64,000 nt of DNA from NCBI RefSeq assembly GCF_022179725.1, contig NZ_BPRC01000023.1, positions 1-64,000 on the forward strand. Direction: 5' to 3'. Origin of the DNA: Methylorubrum aminovorans (GTDB taxonomy: Bacteria > Pseudomonadota > Alphaproteobacteria > Rhizobiales > Beijerinckiaceae). How positions within the stretch are numbered: the first letter of the stretch is position 1; every line of letters starts with the position of its first letter. The notes under the pieces are model-generated. The model ran no database searches and was not told the DNA's origin. It saw nothing but the letters and a program-made list of their open reading frames with translations. Below, in pieces: positions 17,592 to 25,790 of the stretch. A program made the position numbers and the translations under genes.

Positions 17592-18782
17592 TCACTTGGA
17601 CACCGCGACGATCTCGCCGTTGCGGAAGCTGGCGAAGATGTAGTCCTCCGGCTTCAGGGCGTCGTGCCGGTCCGGGGCGAAGGGCGCCTTGTAGGTCTTG
17701 ATCAGCCCGGCATAGGCCGGGACCTTGTAGAAGCCGTCGCGGACCTTCGGCCCCTCGGTGGTGCCGGCCGCCTGGATCGCGAGCGCGATCAGGTGCGTGG
17801 CGTCATAGGCGTTGGCGATGCCGACGGCGGGTGTGACGTCGGCCATGGACTTGATCGCCGGGTACTTCGCCTTCAGCGCGTCGAGCACCGCCTTCGCCTT
17901 CGGGCTGTCGTTGCCGGCGAAGGTGAAGGTCTGGACGAAGTGGACCCGCGCCGCACCCGGCCCGGCGAGTTCGTCGAAGCGCCCGCCGGCCGGGCCCCAA
18001 TGGGAGATCACCGGCACGGTCCAGCCCATCCGGTCGAGGGATTTCACCACCTGAGCCGAGGGGCCGACATTGCCGACGAGAAACAGCGCGTCGGCGCCGG
18101 CCTCGCGCAGCCGCGACAGTTGCGGCACCATGTCGATGTCGTTGGCCTCGTACTTTTCGATGCCGGCGCTGGGCAGCCCCGCTGTCTTCAGCGCCGCGAC
18201 GATCCCCTGCTGGTTCGACTCGCCCCAGGCGTTGTTGACGAGGATCGCGCCGGGTTTCTTCGCCCCATAGGTCTTGATCGCGTAGGCGACGAGGGCCTCG
18301 TCCACGAGCGCATCGACCGCGGAGACCCGGAACACGTAGTTGTCGGCCGCGCCGTTGCGGGTGATCCCGGTGCCGGCCGCCCAGGGCCCGACGAAGGGCA
18401 CCTTCATCTGGTTGGCGATCGGCACGATCGCCATCGAGACCGGCGTGTCGAGCCCACCGATCAGCGCCACCACCCCGGCGCGCTGAACCAACTCGCGAGC
18501 AGCGAGCACGCCCTTCGACGGGTTGGCTTCGTCGTCGCGAGCGACGAGTTCCAGGGGCCGGCCCAGGACGCCGCCATTGCGGTTGATCTCCTCGATCGCC
18601 AGTCCGATCCCGCGGGAGATCGCCTCGCCGGACTTGGCGGATTGGCCGCTGAGCGCGGTGACGAGACCGATTCGCACCGGCTCGGCCGCCTTGACCGGTG
18701 CCACGGTCGTGAAGCCCGCCAGGAGGGCGCCGAGGGCGAGGCGCCATGTCAGGGCGCGGGCGGCAGAGAGGCGGTGAGGCAT
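17592..18782 (-). CDS. livK: Branched-chain-type ABC transporter substrate-binding protein LivK
   Basis: 396 residues. A signal peptide (basic MPHRLSAARALTWR, then a hydrophobic core ending PVKAAEP) directs it to the periplasm. The mature part is a type I periplasmic binding protein of the Leu/Ile/Val family (RIGLVTALSGQSAKSGEAISRGIGLAIEEIN, GVVALIGGLDTPVSMAIVPIANQMKVPFV, LVGNVGPSAQVVKSLDRMGW). It is the first gene of the transport operon. The ATG at 18782 is chosen for the signal peptide; an open extension to 19418 overlaps the divergent gene and is rejected. The promoter should lie in the 213-bp space to the NTF2-like gene, where palindromes are found. Confidence 0.93.
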   Translation of the reverse strand: MPHRLSAARALTWRLALGALLAGFTTVAPVKAAEPVRIGLVTALSGQSAKSGEAISRGIGLAIEEINRNGGVLGRPLELVARDDEANPSKGVLAARELVQRAGVVALIGGLDTPVSMAIVPIANQMKVPFVGPWAAGTGITRNGAADNYVFRVSAVDALVDEALVAYAIKTYGAKKPGAILVNNAWGESNQQGIVAALKTAGLPSAGIEKYEANDIDMVPQLSRLREAGADALFLVGNVGPSAQVVKSLDRMGWTVPVISHWGPAGGRFDELAGPGAARVHFVQTFTFAGNDSPKAKAVLDALKAKYPAIKSMADVTPAVGIANAYDATHLIALAIQAAGTTEGPKVRDGFYKVPAYAGLIKTYKAPFAPDRHDALKPEDYIFASFRNGEIVAVSK

Positions 18783-18910
18783 GGCGGTCCGATCCCCGTA
18801 TGTGGTCGACCGACGACCGCAACAGCCGTGCCAGTCGCTGCGACGCAAATTTCTCTCAGGTTTCCCGAATCGCGTGCGGATTGCCCAAGAAGTGTGCACA
18901 AAGTCGCGGC

Positions 18911-18936
18911 AAAGTGCATACACTTTCTGCATGCAG
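18911..18936. promoter_or_regulatory. Candidate GntR/FCD operator palindromes between livK and the NTF2-like gene
   Basis: AAAGTGCATACACTTT (18911-18926) has 6-bp perfect arms around CATA and is directly followed by the perfect palindrome CTGCATGCAG (18927-18936). A related half-site, AGTGTGCACAAAG, is at about 18890-18902. GTAT/ATAC-centred dyads of this length are typical of GntR/FCD operators, and the regulator gene is nearby at 19515-20216. Binding is inferred. Confidence 0.55.
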
Positions 18937-18995
18937 GCATCGGCCGACTCCGCCATGTTCGGCCGGTATCGCCGAGCACGATGGAGGATTCCGGC

Positions 18996-19406
18996 ATGGA
19001 CGCGAAGGAAGCGGAGACCGCCCGCGACGCGGCGGCGGTGACGGCCTATCTGGAAGCCTCGATGGTGCCCGATCCCGAGACCGCCGCGGGCTACATGAAG
19101 CCCGGCATCGCGATCGTCTTCACCGGCGGCCGGGTGTTCCGGCATCCGCGCGAGGTCACGGCCTTCAATGCCGGCCGCTACGCCTGGGTGAAGAAGCGGA
19201 TGGAGCGGCTCGACGTGGTGCCGGGCCAGGGCATTACCACCGTCTACAGCCTCGGTACGCTCTACGGCGCGTGGCCGGACGGCACCGCGTTCGAGGGCAA
19301 CCGCTACGTCGACCGCTTCACCGTGCAGGACGGGCTGATCGTTTCCATGGAGGTGTGGAACGACAGCGCCGAGCGGATCCTCGAACGGCAGGGTGGGCCG
19401 GCCTGA
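18996..19406 (+). CDS. NTF2-like (SnoaL-type) small protein
   Basis: 136 residues from ATG 18996 with GGAGG 8 nt upstream. The sequence has a cystatin-like alpha+beta NTF2 fold pattern: an N-terminal helix (AAAVTAYLEASMVPDPETAAGYM) followed by strands IAIVFTGG, VYSLGTLYGAWPDG, YVDRFTVQDGLIVSMEVWND. NTF2-like proteins of this size act as isomerases, hydrolases or binding proteins. Small members accompany amide and ureide catabolic genes (for example HpxZ or AtzH-like proteins), but this one is not clearly orthologous. It is divergent from livK and convergent with the GntR gene, so it probably belongs to the same regulon. Catalytic role unknown. Confidence 0.75.
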   Translation: MDAKEAETARDAAAVTAYLEASMVPDPETAAGYMKPGIAIVFTGGRVFRHPREVTAFNAGRYAWVKKRMERLDVVPGQGITTVYSLGTLYGAWPDGTAFEGNRYVDRFTVQDGLIVSMEVWNDSAERILERQGGPA

Positions 19407-19514
19407 CCGGTCATACAAAATCCAACGATCGCTCCGCGATGCGGATTGTGTGCCTCGCTCATGTGCCGTGCCGGCTCGGTGATGCGGTGTCCGCTTCCAT
19501 CAAGCGGCACCGCG

Positions 19515-20216
19515 TCACCCCTCGACGTAGGGCGCGAGCAGGCGGAGGAGGTCGCGCTCGCGCCGGGGCTCGGTGAGGATGCGCGCCCGCTCCGCCACCG
19601 CATCGAGATGGTGGTCCATCAGGGCGACCGCTCGCCCGGCATCGCCAGCGACCAAAGCCGCCACGATGTCCCGGTGCTCGCTCACGGCGCAGTCGGACGA
19701 GTGCGGCCGGCTATAGAGCGATAGAATCAGGGCGCAGCGATAGCCCAGTTCGGCTACGTAGCGGCCGAGCACCGGACTTCCGGTCATCTCGGCGAGCAGC
19801 AGGTGGAACTCCGTGGCGAGCCGGATCGAGGCCGCCTCCGGCCCGCCGCTCGCCCGTTCCTCTCCGGCGATATGCGCGTCGAGAGCGGCCCGTTGTTCGG
19901 CGCTCAGGCGGCCGGCGAGCCGCTGGACCACGAGGCGCTCCAGGCTGATGCGCACGTCGAAGGTATCGCGCGCCTCCTCCCAACTCGGGCTCGCGACCAC
20001 GGCGATGCGATTGCGGCGCAGTTCGACCAATCCTTCACCGGCGAGCTGAACCAGCGCCTGGCGCGTGATGGTGCGGCTGACGCTGAACCGCTCGCCGAGC
20101 GCGTCCTCGGGCAGCCGGTCGCCCGGCGTCAGGGCCCGCTCCACGATGGCCCGTCGCAGGGACCGGCAGATCGTTCCGACGCGGTCGGCCGGGGGGCTCG
20201 TCTCGCCCTGTCTCAT
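19515..20216 (-). CDS. GntR-family transcriptional regulator with FCD domain
   Basis: 233 residues from ATG 20216 (MRQGETSPPADRVG). The N-terminal winged helix (ICRSLRRAIVERALTPGDRLPEDALGERFSVSRTITRQALVQLAGEGLVELRRNRIAVV) is GntR type. The C-terminal all-helical domain carries the FCD metal/ligand residues (Asp in TFDVRISLE; His in ATEFHLLLAEMTGS, SEHRDIVAAL and MDHHLDAV). FCD regulators sense small carboxylates and usually repress the adjacent catabolic operon. It is therefore the likely regulator of livK-livH-livMGF-deacetylase-GGT and of the NTF2-like gene, through dyads at about 18911. A second inverted repeat, GGAGCG-N4-CGCTCC (20238-20253), just upstream of its own start could support autoregulation. 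Confidence 0.92.
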   Translation of the reverse strand: MRQGETSPPADRVGTICRSLRRAIVERALTPGDRLPEDALGERFSVSRTITRQALVQLAGEGLVELRRNRIAVVASPSWEEARDTFDVRISLERLVVQRLAGRLSAEQRAALDAHIAGEERASGGPEAASIRLATEFHLLLAEMTGSPVLGRYVAELGYRCALILSLYSRPHSSDCAVSEHRDIVAALVAGDAGRAVALMDHHLDAVAERARILTEPRRERDLLRLLAPYVEG

Positions 20217-20631
20217 CGTTGACGCACATCCTGTTGCGGAGCGCGGGCGCTCCCGACCCAAAACAGCACGCCGGTTCCGTGGCGAAGCCGCCGGCTTTTG
20301 GCACCGGCCTTCGACAGATGCACGATTGACGCCGATGCGCCCCGGCCCCCGCCGATCCAGTCACGCGAAATGCGTGCCCGCGATGCTTCGGTGAATCTGG
20401 GATGCCAGCCGCGCTGCGGAGGCGCTCAGGTCGCGGACGAAGCCGAGGCTGCGTGCGGGGGCGCTCCTGGGGCCTTCCTCCGGCATCGTCACAGGCGGGA
20501 CGACGCACGGCCTCCGATCCGAACAGGGCGGCCTCGACGCCCTCGCGCACGAGCTGCCCCTTCGCAGGGCGATCACGCCACAGGATGACGGCGCGGAGCG
20601 TAGGTCTATTCGAGATGTTCGGAGATTTGAG
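20217..20631. other. Intergenic region without a convincing gene
   Basis: 415 bp between the GntR gene and tRNA-Gln. Apart from the GGAGCG-N4-CGCTCC dyad at 20238-20253 I see no feature. A minus-strand frame at 20361-20576 (71 codons, Arg/Ser/Pro-rich) has no recognisable start signal or motif and is probably not a gene. Confidence 0.5.
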
Positions 20632-20705
20632 TGGCTGGGGGACCTGGATTCGAACCAGGACTAGCGGAGTCAGAGTCCGCGGTTCTACCGTTAAACTATC
20701 CCCCA
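20632..20705 (-). tRNA. tRNA-Gln (anticodon CTG)
   Basis: On the minus strand the sequence starts TGGGGGATAGTTTAACGG and folds with a 7-bp acceptor stem, a D-arm, an anticodon arm GCGGA-CTCTGAC-TCCGC (anticodon CTG), and a T-arm with GGTTCGAATCC. CCA is encoded at 20634-20632. No integrase lies nearby. Confidence 0.95.
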
Positions 20706-20971
20706 CCGGAGCCGTCGCGCGCCCGACCGATTTCGGCCGTCACGTTCAGGTAGGCGTGGACCTCAGTCCCCGCCAACGGTGCTGGCGTCAGATAGGCTGT
20801 GCCGGGCGCCGCGTCAACATGGATGACGCATCATCGGCGCGGTGAGGCCAAAGCGCCACGCTCGCCCGCTCCCTCCCCGGTCCGGTTGCGGGACCTGCGG
20901 GCTCGGGAGCCTCGGCCATCGTCCTGAAAACTGGCCACGGCTTTTGGAGGAAACAATGCCGAAACAGGGGG

Positions 20972-22159
20972 CTAGCGCATCGAGGGCTGCCCGTGCCCGC
21001 CTTCGGCCTCGACGAGCGACGGCTGCGCGGACGGGGGAGCCGGCCGGACGACCGGACCCAGCGCCAGGGTCTCGCCGATGACGTAACGGGCCAGCGCGTC
21101 GAAGGTGTAGACCCGTTCGACCAGAGCCTGGGCCGCGGCCGTCATCCGGTCGACCCCGGCATCGTCGGTGCGCAGCAGGAGGTCGAGGGCGCGTTCCAGA
21201 TCCTCCTGCGGATCGAGATAGAACCCTTCGCGGCCGTGCAGGAAGGGTTCGATGCCGGTCAGCGGGCGGGTGTCGAAGATCGGAACGCTGCCCAAAGCCG
21301 CGACTTCGTAGTGCCGGTAGCAGTCCCAGCCCACACCGCCCGGCGACAGGCAGAACCGGCTCCCGGCGATCGCCTCCGCAAAGGCTTCCGGGCTCAGCCG
21401 GTGCGCGGGCGCGTGGATGCGCCAGCCTCGGGCGGCCAAGCGCGGCAGGACGCTGCTCACGGCCTCGCGGAAGCCGATACCCTGCGCCGAGCCAGCGTAG
21501 AACAGGTCGTAGCGGCGGGCGGAGGCCGGGATCGGCGGCGATAGCGCCGCGGCCTCGATCCCGAGGGCGAAGGGGCGCAGCTTGGCCCGGAGCGCGAGGC
21601 AGGCGGGGTCCTGCCGGGCATGACCGGCGCAGGCGCCGCGGGGCAGCACCGTCTCGAGCGTGTTCCAGCGGTTGGCGGCGAGTTCCCGCTTGAAGAACAG
21701 GTCGCAGCGGCGAAGGAAGGCGCGGTCGCGCGGGTGGATCGTGAGATGGTCGGTCACGTCGAGGATCGCGAGCCGGACGCGGGGGCCGCGGGCCGCGAAC
21801 AGGACGAGGCCGCGGAAGGCGAGGCCGATCAGGCTCAGGGCCGCGTGGATCGGCAGGGAGTGCCCGGCGCTGTTCACGGGGCCGACACAGCGGGCAACGA
21901 CGATGTCGTAGTCCTGGACGAGGCAGGTGCGTCCGATGCCGGCCACCCGCCGCATCAGCCTCAGCAGCCGCACCGGCAGGCTGCCGGAACGGGGAGCACG
22001 GGTCCTGACATCGGCCCAGCGCAGCCGCGTGTCGAGGAAGGTCGTGCGCTCGGGGAAGGCGGTGGTGACGAGCGGCATCAGGCCGAGCTCGAGGATCCGC
22101 GGCCCCCCCGGCAGAAAGTCCGCCGCGGCCGCGCGAGGGCGCTCGCTCACCGTCTCCAT
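20972..22159 (-). CDS. Exostosin-like glycosyltransferase
   Basis: 395 residues, no signal peptide. The C-terminal half carries the motif RFCLSPGGVGWDCYRHYEVAALGSVPIFDT, close to the exostosin/GT47-type donor-binding motif (LxPxGxGxDxxRxxEAxxxGxIPV). The N-terminal half is variable and may bind the acceptor. The role is probably transfer of a sugar to a surface polysaccharide or a modified lipid. It lies 109 bp downstream of a GT2 gene on the same strand, and both follow LuxR-type regulators, suggesting a small glycan locus. Product structure is not predictable. Confidence 0.75.
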   Translation of the reverse strand: METVSERPRAAAADFLPGGPRILELGLMPLVTTAFPERTTFLDTRLRWADVRTRAPRSGSLPVRLLRLMRRVAGIGRTCLVQDYDIVVARCVGPVNSAGHSLPIHAALSLIGLAFRGLVLFAARGPRVRLAILDVTDHLTIHPRDRAFLRRCDLFFKRELAANRWNTLETVLPRGACAGHARQDPACLALRAKLRPFALGIEAAALSPPIPASARRYDLFYAGSAQGIGFREAVSSVLPRLAARGWRIHAPAHRLSPEAFAEAIAGSRFCLSPGGVGWDCYRHYEVAALGSVPIFDTRPLTGIEPFLHGREGFYLDPQEDLERALDLLLRTDDAGVDRMTAAAQALVERVYTFDALARYVIGETLALGPVVRPAPPSAQPSLVEAEGGHGQPSMR

Positions 22160-22268
22160 GGCTGGTCCCCGGCGGTCTCAGAGCGGGCCTTCCCGCCGGC
22201 GACGCCTGCCCGGCTTGCCGGTCGGCAGCCGTGCTTCCGACGGGAGCGGGGAGGGGCCGCCTGGGACA

Positions 22269-23087
22269 TCAGAAATGGGCGTGCGGCTGCAGCTTCAGCC
22301 GGCTGCGGCCGAAATCGAGCTGCTTGCTGACGAGCCAATCCGGGTTGCGAGCGTTGAAGTAGCTCTTCAGCGCGTAGCGCCAGAACAGATCCTCCGCGCG
22401 GGAGGAGGGTCCGTGCACTGCCTTCACCCGGGCGACCTCGCCCAGAGCCCGCGCCTTGTGGGCGAGGTTGGCGCTGTTGTTCTGCCCCGTGCGGCGGAAG
22501 CAGGCCACCGGGCGGCCGACCCGTGCGTAGGGCTCCCGCGCCAGGGCACGGCAGAACATCTCGTAGTCGCCGCAATCCTTGAAGGCGTGATCGAAGCCGC
22601 CGAGCTCGGCGTAGAAGTCGCGGGCGATGTAGGTCGCCATGTGCATCACCGGATTCCATCCGAGGCACACGAGCATGCGCGGCGTCATCCAGTTGGGCGG
22701 AGCGGCCAGCCCACCGAGGCCCCGGCCGCGCCCGTCGATCCAGCGGATGCCGCCGACGACCCAGCGCCGGTGCCGGCTCCGATAGGCCGCGACGACCGCC
22801 TCCAGGCCGCCGGGGAGCAGGACGTCATCGGCGCCGAGGAACCCCAGCAACTCGCCCGAGGCGGCAAAGGAGCCCTTGTTGATCGCATCGAAGATGCCGC
22901 GATCCTTGCCCTGAAGCACCGTGGCGCCGAGGCTCCGGGCGAGTTCCACCGTGCCGTCGGTGCTGCCCGCATCGACGATCACGTGCTCGACTTCGATGCC
23001 ATTGCGGGCGCTGGCACGCGAGGATTCGATGCATTCGCGCAAGTATTCGACGCCGTTGAGCGTCGGGGTGACCACGGACACCTTCAT
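22269..23087 (-). CDS. Glycosyltransferase family 2
   Basis: 272 residues with a GT-A fold. It opens MKVSVVTPTLNGVEYLRECIESS, typical GT2. The nucleotide-binding region is VDAGSTDGT and the metal-binding acidic motif is in FLGADDVLLPGG. The acceptor side includes GGFDHAFKDCGDYEMFCRAL, with the ED/DY catalytic-base area. No membrane segment is visible, so it is a cytosolic or peripheral enzyme using a nucleotide sugar to extend a glycan. It lies upstream of, and probably is cotranscribed with, the exostosin-like gene. The 5' flank contains an 11-bp tandem array. Confidence 0.9.
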   Translation of the reverse strand: MKVSVVTPTLNGVEYLRECIESSRASARNGIEVEHVIVDAGSTDGTVELARSLGATVLQGKDRGIFDAINKGSFAASGELLGFLGADDVLLPGGLEAVVAAYRSRHRRWVVGGIRWIDGRGRGLGGLAAPPNWMTPRMLVCLGWNPVMHMATYIARDFYAELGGFDHAFKDCGDYEMFCRALAREPYARVGRPVACFRRTGQNNSANLAHKARALGEVARVKAVHGPSSRAEDLFWRYALKSYFNARNPDWLVSKQLDFGRSRLKLQPHAHF

Positions 23088-23109
23088 CGCAGGCTCCCTC
23101 GGCTCTGGC

Positions 23110-23177
23110 TCGGATCGCGCTTAGATTGCGGTTTGGACCGCGCTTGGATCGCGCTTGGATCGCGCTTGGATCGCGCG
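23110..23177. repeat. 11-bp tandem repeat upstream of the GT2 gene
   Basis: Three perfect units of TTGGATCGCGC (23144-23176), preceded by one unit with a single change (23133-23143) and two degenerate units of 11-12 bp (23110-23132). The array ends 44 bp before the stop of the LuxR-1 gene and starts 23 bp upstream of the GT2 start, where copy-number change could alter expression. Confidence 0.75.
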
Positions 23178-23220
23178 GGTGTAGCGGCAGCGCCGGACCC
23201 TCACGGCGCCGCGGAATATG

Positions 23221-24000
23221 TCAGGCGACGGCGGCCAGGATGCCGGAGGAGAGGGGACCGGAGGCGAAACCGTCGCGGCCTGCGCCCAAGGGGAGGGGGG
23301 ATACGAGGCCTTCGAACCGCTCGACGGGGGCGCTGCCGTGGCTGACGATGCCCTTGTTCATCGCCCAGACCGCAGCCTGCGTCCGGTTCTTCACCCGGAC
23401 CTTGCGCAGGATCGCCTTGACGTGAACCTTGACCGTGGCCTCGGCGATGTCGAGGTTGCGGGCAATGACCTTGTTGGATTCGCCCAGAGCCAAGCCTTCG
23501 AGGATGTTGACCTCGCGGCTCGACAGGCTGGAGAGCGAGGTCCCGTCCGCCCGCTGAAGCCCGGTCAGGGCGGCGACCGGACCGGGGGACCGCACCGGCT
23601 CGACGGCCAAGCACAGACGCCCGAGGAAGCTCATCGGCAGCACCGCGCAATCGGCGATCACCACCTCCAGGGTCTTGAGAAGATCGGCGGGAGACACGTC
23701 CTCGGTCAGATAGGCCGAGGCGCCGAGCTGAAGACTGCGCAGCATCAATCCTTCGGTATCGCGCAGCGCCAGCGCCACGACCTTGACCTCCGGCAAGGCT
23801 TCGGCGACCTGCCCGATCAGGTCCCCCGCCTCCTCGTCGATGACGACGAGCGCCAGACGCGCCGCCTCGAGGTCGGACAGAGGCAGCGCCGGACTGGCCG
23901 CGACCTGCCGCACCGTGAAACGCGTGCCGGCCAGGAGCGAGACCAAACTTTCTCTGACCATGCGATTGTCACTGACAATCAGCGTATCGATGTGTTCCAT
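23221..24000 (-). CDS. LuxR/NarL-type regulator with degenerate receiver domain (LuxR-1)
   Basis: 259 residues from ATG 24000, with GGGGAG 8 nt upstream. The receiver-like region (1-125) keeps a possible acceptor Asp55 (LVVIDEEAG). It lacks the acidic pair (VSDNR), the conserved Thr/Ser (VVALALRD) and the switch Lys (AYLTED instead of YLLKD), so phosphorylation control is doubtful. The C-terminal NarL-type HTH is intact (LSSREVNILEGLALGESNKVIARNLDIAEATVKVHVKAILRKVRVKNRTQAAVWA). It lies upstream of two glycosyltransferase genes on the same strand and next to a paralogue with an even more degenerate receiver. It may control the glycan genes. Confidence 0.85.
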   Translation of the reverse strand: MEHIDTLIVSDNRMVRESLVSLLAGTRFTVRQVAASPALPLSDLEAARLALVVIDEEAGDLIGQVAEALPEVKVVALALRDTEGLMLRSLQLGASAYLTEDVSPADLLKTLEVVIADCAVLPMSFLGRLCLAVEPVRSPGPVAALTGLQRADGTSLSSLSSREVNILEGLALGESNKVIARNLDIAEATVKVHVKAILRKVRVKNRTQAAVWAMNKGIVSHGSAPVERFEGLVSPLPLGAGRDGFASGPLSSGILAAVA

Positions 24001-24191
24001 CGGAGCTACTCCCCTGTTCTGCCGAAAACCTCCCGCGCCGAATCTTCCTGACTGACCCGTTCTACTTGAGCCTTCCGCACAGGCATATTGTGCGTTGCAG
24101 GACGTTAGGCACAAATTAACTAGACCGAATGGGAGCCCCCGTGTCATGTCAGAAAAAACTTGGACACCCAACAGGGCCTATCCAATTCGTA

Positions 24192-24835
24192 CTAGATTTT
24201 ACCCTTGAGGATGGTCGGCGCGAGAAGCGCAGCTTCGGTGCGATTTCTGACTCCGAGCATTCGGATCACGGCGGAAACATGGATTTTCACCGTCGCCTCG
24301 GCGATGCTCAGCGCGAAGGCGATCTCTCGATTGGATAGGCCCTTGCCGATCAACGCCAGAACTTCGCGCTGACGCAGTGTCAGACCGATCGTCCGCGCTC
24401 CGGCTGCCGCATCGCGGACGCGGCTTCCGGCGGCTTCACGGAAAGGATGGCATTGGGTGCGTACAGCCGGCCGTCGAGCGTCGTGCGGATGGCCTCGATC
24501 ATCTCCTCGTGGCGCTGCCGGCGGATGATCAATCCGTGGAAGCCGAGGCTCAGGGCATCCTGGAACAGGTCGGCCGAGGCGTGCGGAACGACGAGCAGGA
24601 GGCGCGCAGCGCCGGCCGCCCGCTTCAGGGCCCCCAGATAGGTCGGATCCCCGGCGGGAAGCAGGCGCGATCCGACGATGACCAGATCGGTTTTCAGCGG
24701 CGAGCGTAGATGATTGATGAGTTCCGACGCCCCGGACACGTCGACGATAATTATCCCGGCAGAGCCAACCTCCAGAGCCTTCCGCAAACCGATGCGGAAG
24801 CTTTTCTGGTCATCTGCGATAATGATTCGCCACAT
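24192..24835 (-). pseudogene. LuxR/NarL-type regulator with pseudo-receiver, frameshifted (LuxR-2)
   Basis: The receiver-like part reads from ATG 24835 (MWRIIIADDQKSFRIGL) to about 24415. It keeps the acidic pair but has Gly in place of the phospho-accepting Asp (LVIVGSRLLP). The reading frame then stops at 24380. A complete NarL-type HTH (LTLRQREVLALIGKGLSNREIAFALSIAEATVKIHV then LGVRNRTEAALLA) continues in another frame to a TAG at 24192. The span is one base short of a multiple of three, so one base appears missing near 24390-24430. If read through, the product would be about 214 residues. The HTH closely resembles that of LuxR-1, so the two are tandem paralogues. It is either a decayed gene or a sequencing deletion. 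Confidence 0.8.
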
Positions 24836-25548
24836 GACTTTTCTTTTACTCCACTGGCGGACATCGATGTCAGGGCAAAGCCGGCTTTTCTTGATAACTC
24901 TACTCCGAGCAACGGGATGGACGCCTCACGGCCTCCGAAAGATCTGCGGTCGCACCGCACAACGTTAGAAGAAGAGCAATGCGCTAATTCAGACTATAGC
25001 TGCGCATTCATTCGAGCTTATGCCGCATCACGGCGAAGCTCGACACCATCGTCTTTTAGCACCCCGACCGACGTCGGCAAGTTTCTATCAAGACACTATC
25101 TTATATAAGCAAATATTGCATTATACACTCACTTGCGCCGCAGACCGAAGCCAGAAAAATCTAGACGGCCGCGGCGTCGACCATTGAATACACCCTTTGG
25201 GCTATCAACTACGAGGTATCCGCTTGACACTTTTGTTATATACCGGGCTGCAACGGAGTTGTATCTTACAACCCTACGGTTGATCGAGCGATCCTGATCC
25301 GGTGCCTAGCGTATAACTCGGATGGATCATCCCGCTGCGGCGAACGTAGGTGATCGGGGGGCTTCGATGTTCTCAGTCATTGCAGCGGGCAATCACCCCG
25401 AGTCATGAATTCGGCCGCGATGTTGCTGCACGCATCGGCATGCGAAACGCCTGCCGCTTGTCCCGGCGCATGTCCCGCCCACCATCGATCGTGGAACCGG
25501 CCGCCTCATCTCCGCGCGCCCAGCCGCTGACGTGTCGGGGCTTCGTCG
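24836..25548. other. AT-richer intergenic region of the signalling locus
   Basis: About 700 bp with visibly lower GC than its surroundings, especially 24960-25330 (runs such as TCTTATATAAGCAAATATTG). No convincing gene is seen. It contains nested dyads: GTTGTA-TCT-TACAAC (25258-25272), overlapping CAACC-N4-GGTTG (25269-25282). A TTGACA (25224-25229) has no well-spaced -10 box. The region separates the divergent LuxR-2 and histidine kinase genes, so it probably holds their promoters and regulator-binding sites. Confidence 0.6.
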
Positions 25549-25790
25549 ATGAATCAGCAGGCGGCACCGGCGGCAAGAGGCATGGGCCCGCTGAGCGCGG
25601 AAGCCGTGCGAACCTTGGAAGCGATTGGTGACCTGTCCTCGTCGTCGCCCGCTCGGGCAGCGTCGCCTACGCCAACAACCCCGCCCGTCTGCTGCTGACG
25701 CGGGAGGATCCGGACCGGATCCATCTGACGGGCAAGGCTTCGACGGCCTTTCTGGCTCGGGCCCGGACCACGCGCAGGCCGCTCCCCGGC
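25549..25790 (+). pseudogene. N-terminal (PAS-like) part of the histidine kinase, out of frame
   Basis: An ATG at 25549 opens a frame MNQQAAPAARGMGPLSAEAVRTLEAIGD that shifts near 25630-25635 into the frame of the downstream kinase: LVLVVARSGSVAYANNPARLLL, a PAS-like start. One base seems to be missing at ACCTGTCC (expected GACCTNGTCC). The kinase frame has a TGA just upstream of the junction, at 25629-25631. The full gene would run 25549-26711. As given, translation could only begin further in, for example at GTG 25791. Confidence 0.65.

Noticed and set aside
20361..20576. Minus-strand 71-codon frame between GntR and tRNA-Gln genes
   Set aside because: No ribosome-binding site or motif, and Arg/Ser/Pro-rich composition like other non-coding frames.
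20632..20705. tRNA-Gln as a second integration site
   Set aside because: No integrase or element-like genes lie next to it, and both sides carry ordinary chromosomal genes.
25224..25245. TTGACA followed by TATATA as a sigma-70 promoter
   Set aside because: The spacing is only about 8 bp, far from 16-18 bp, so it is not a credible promoter pair.
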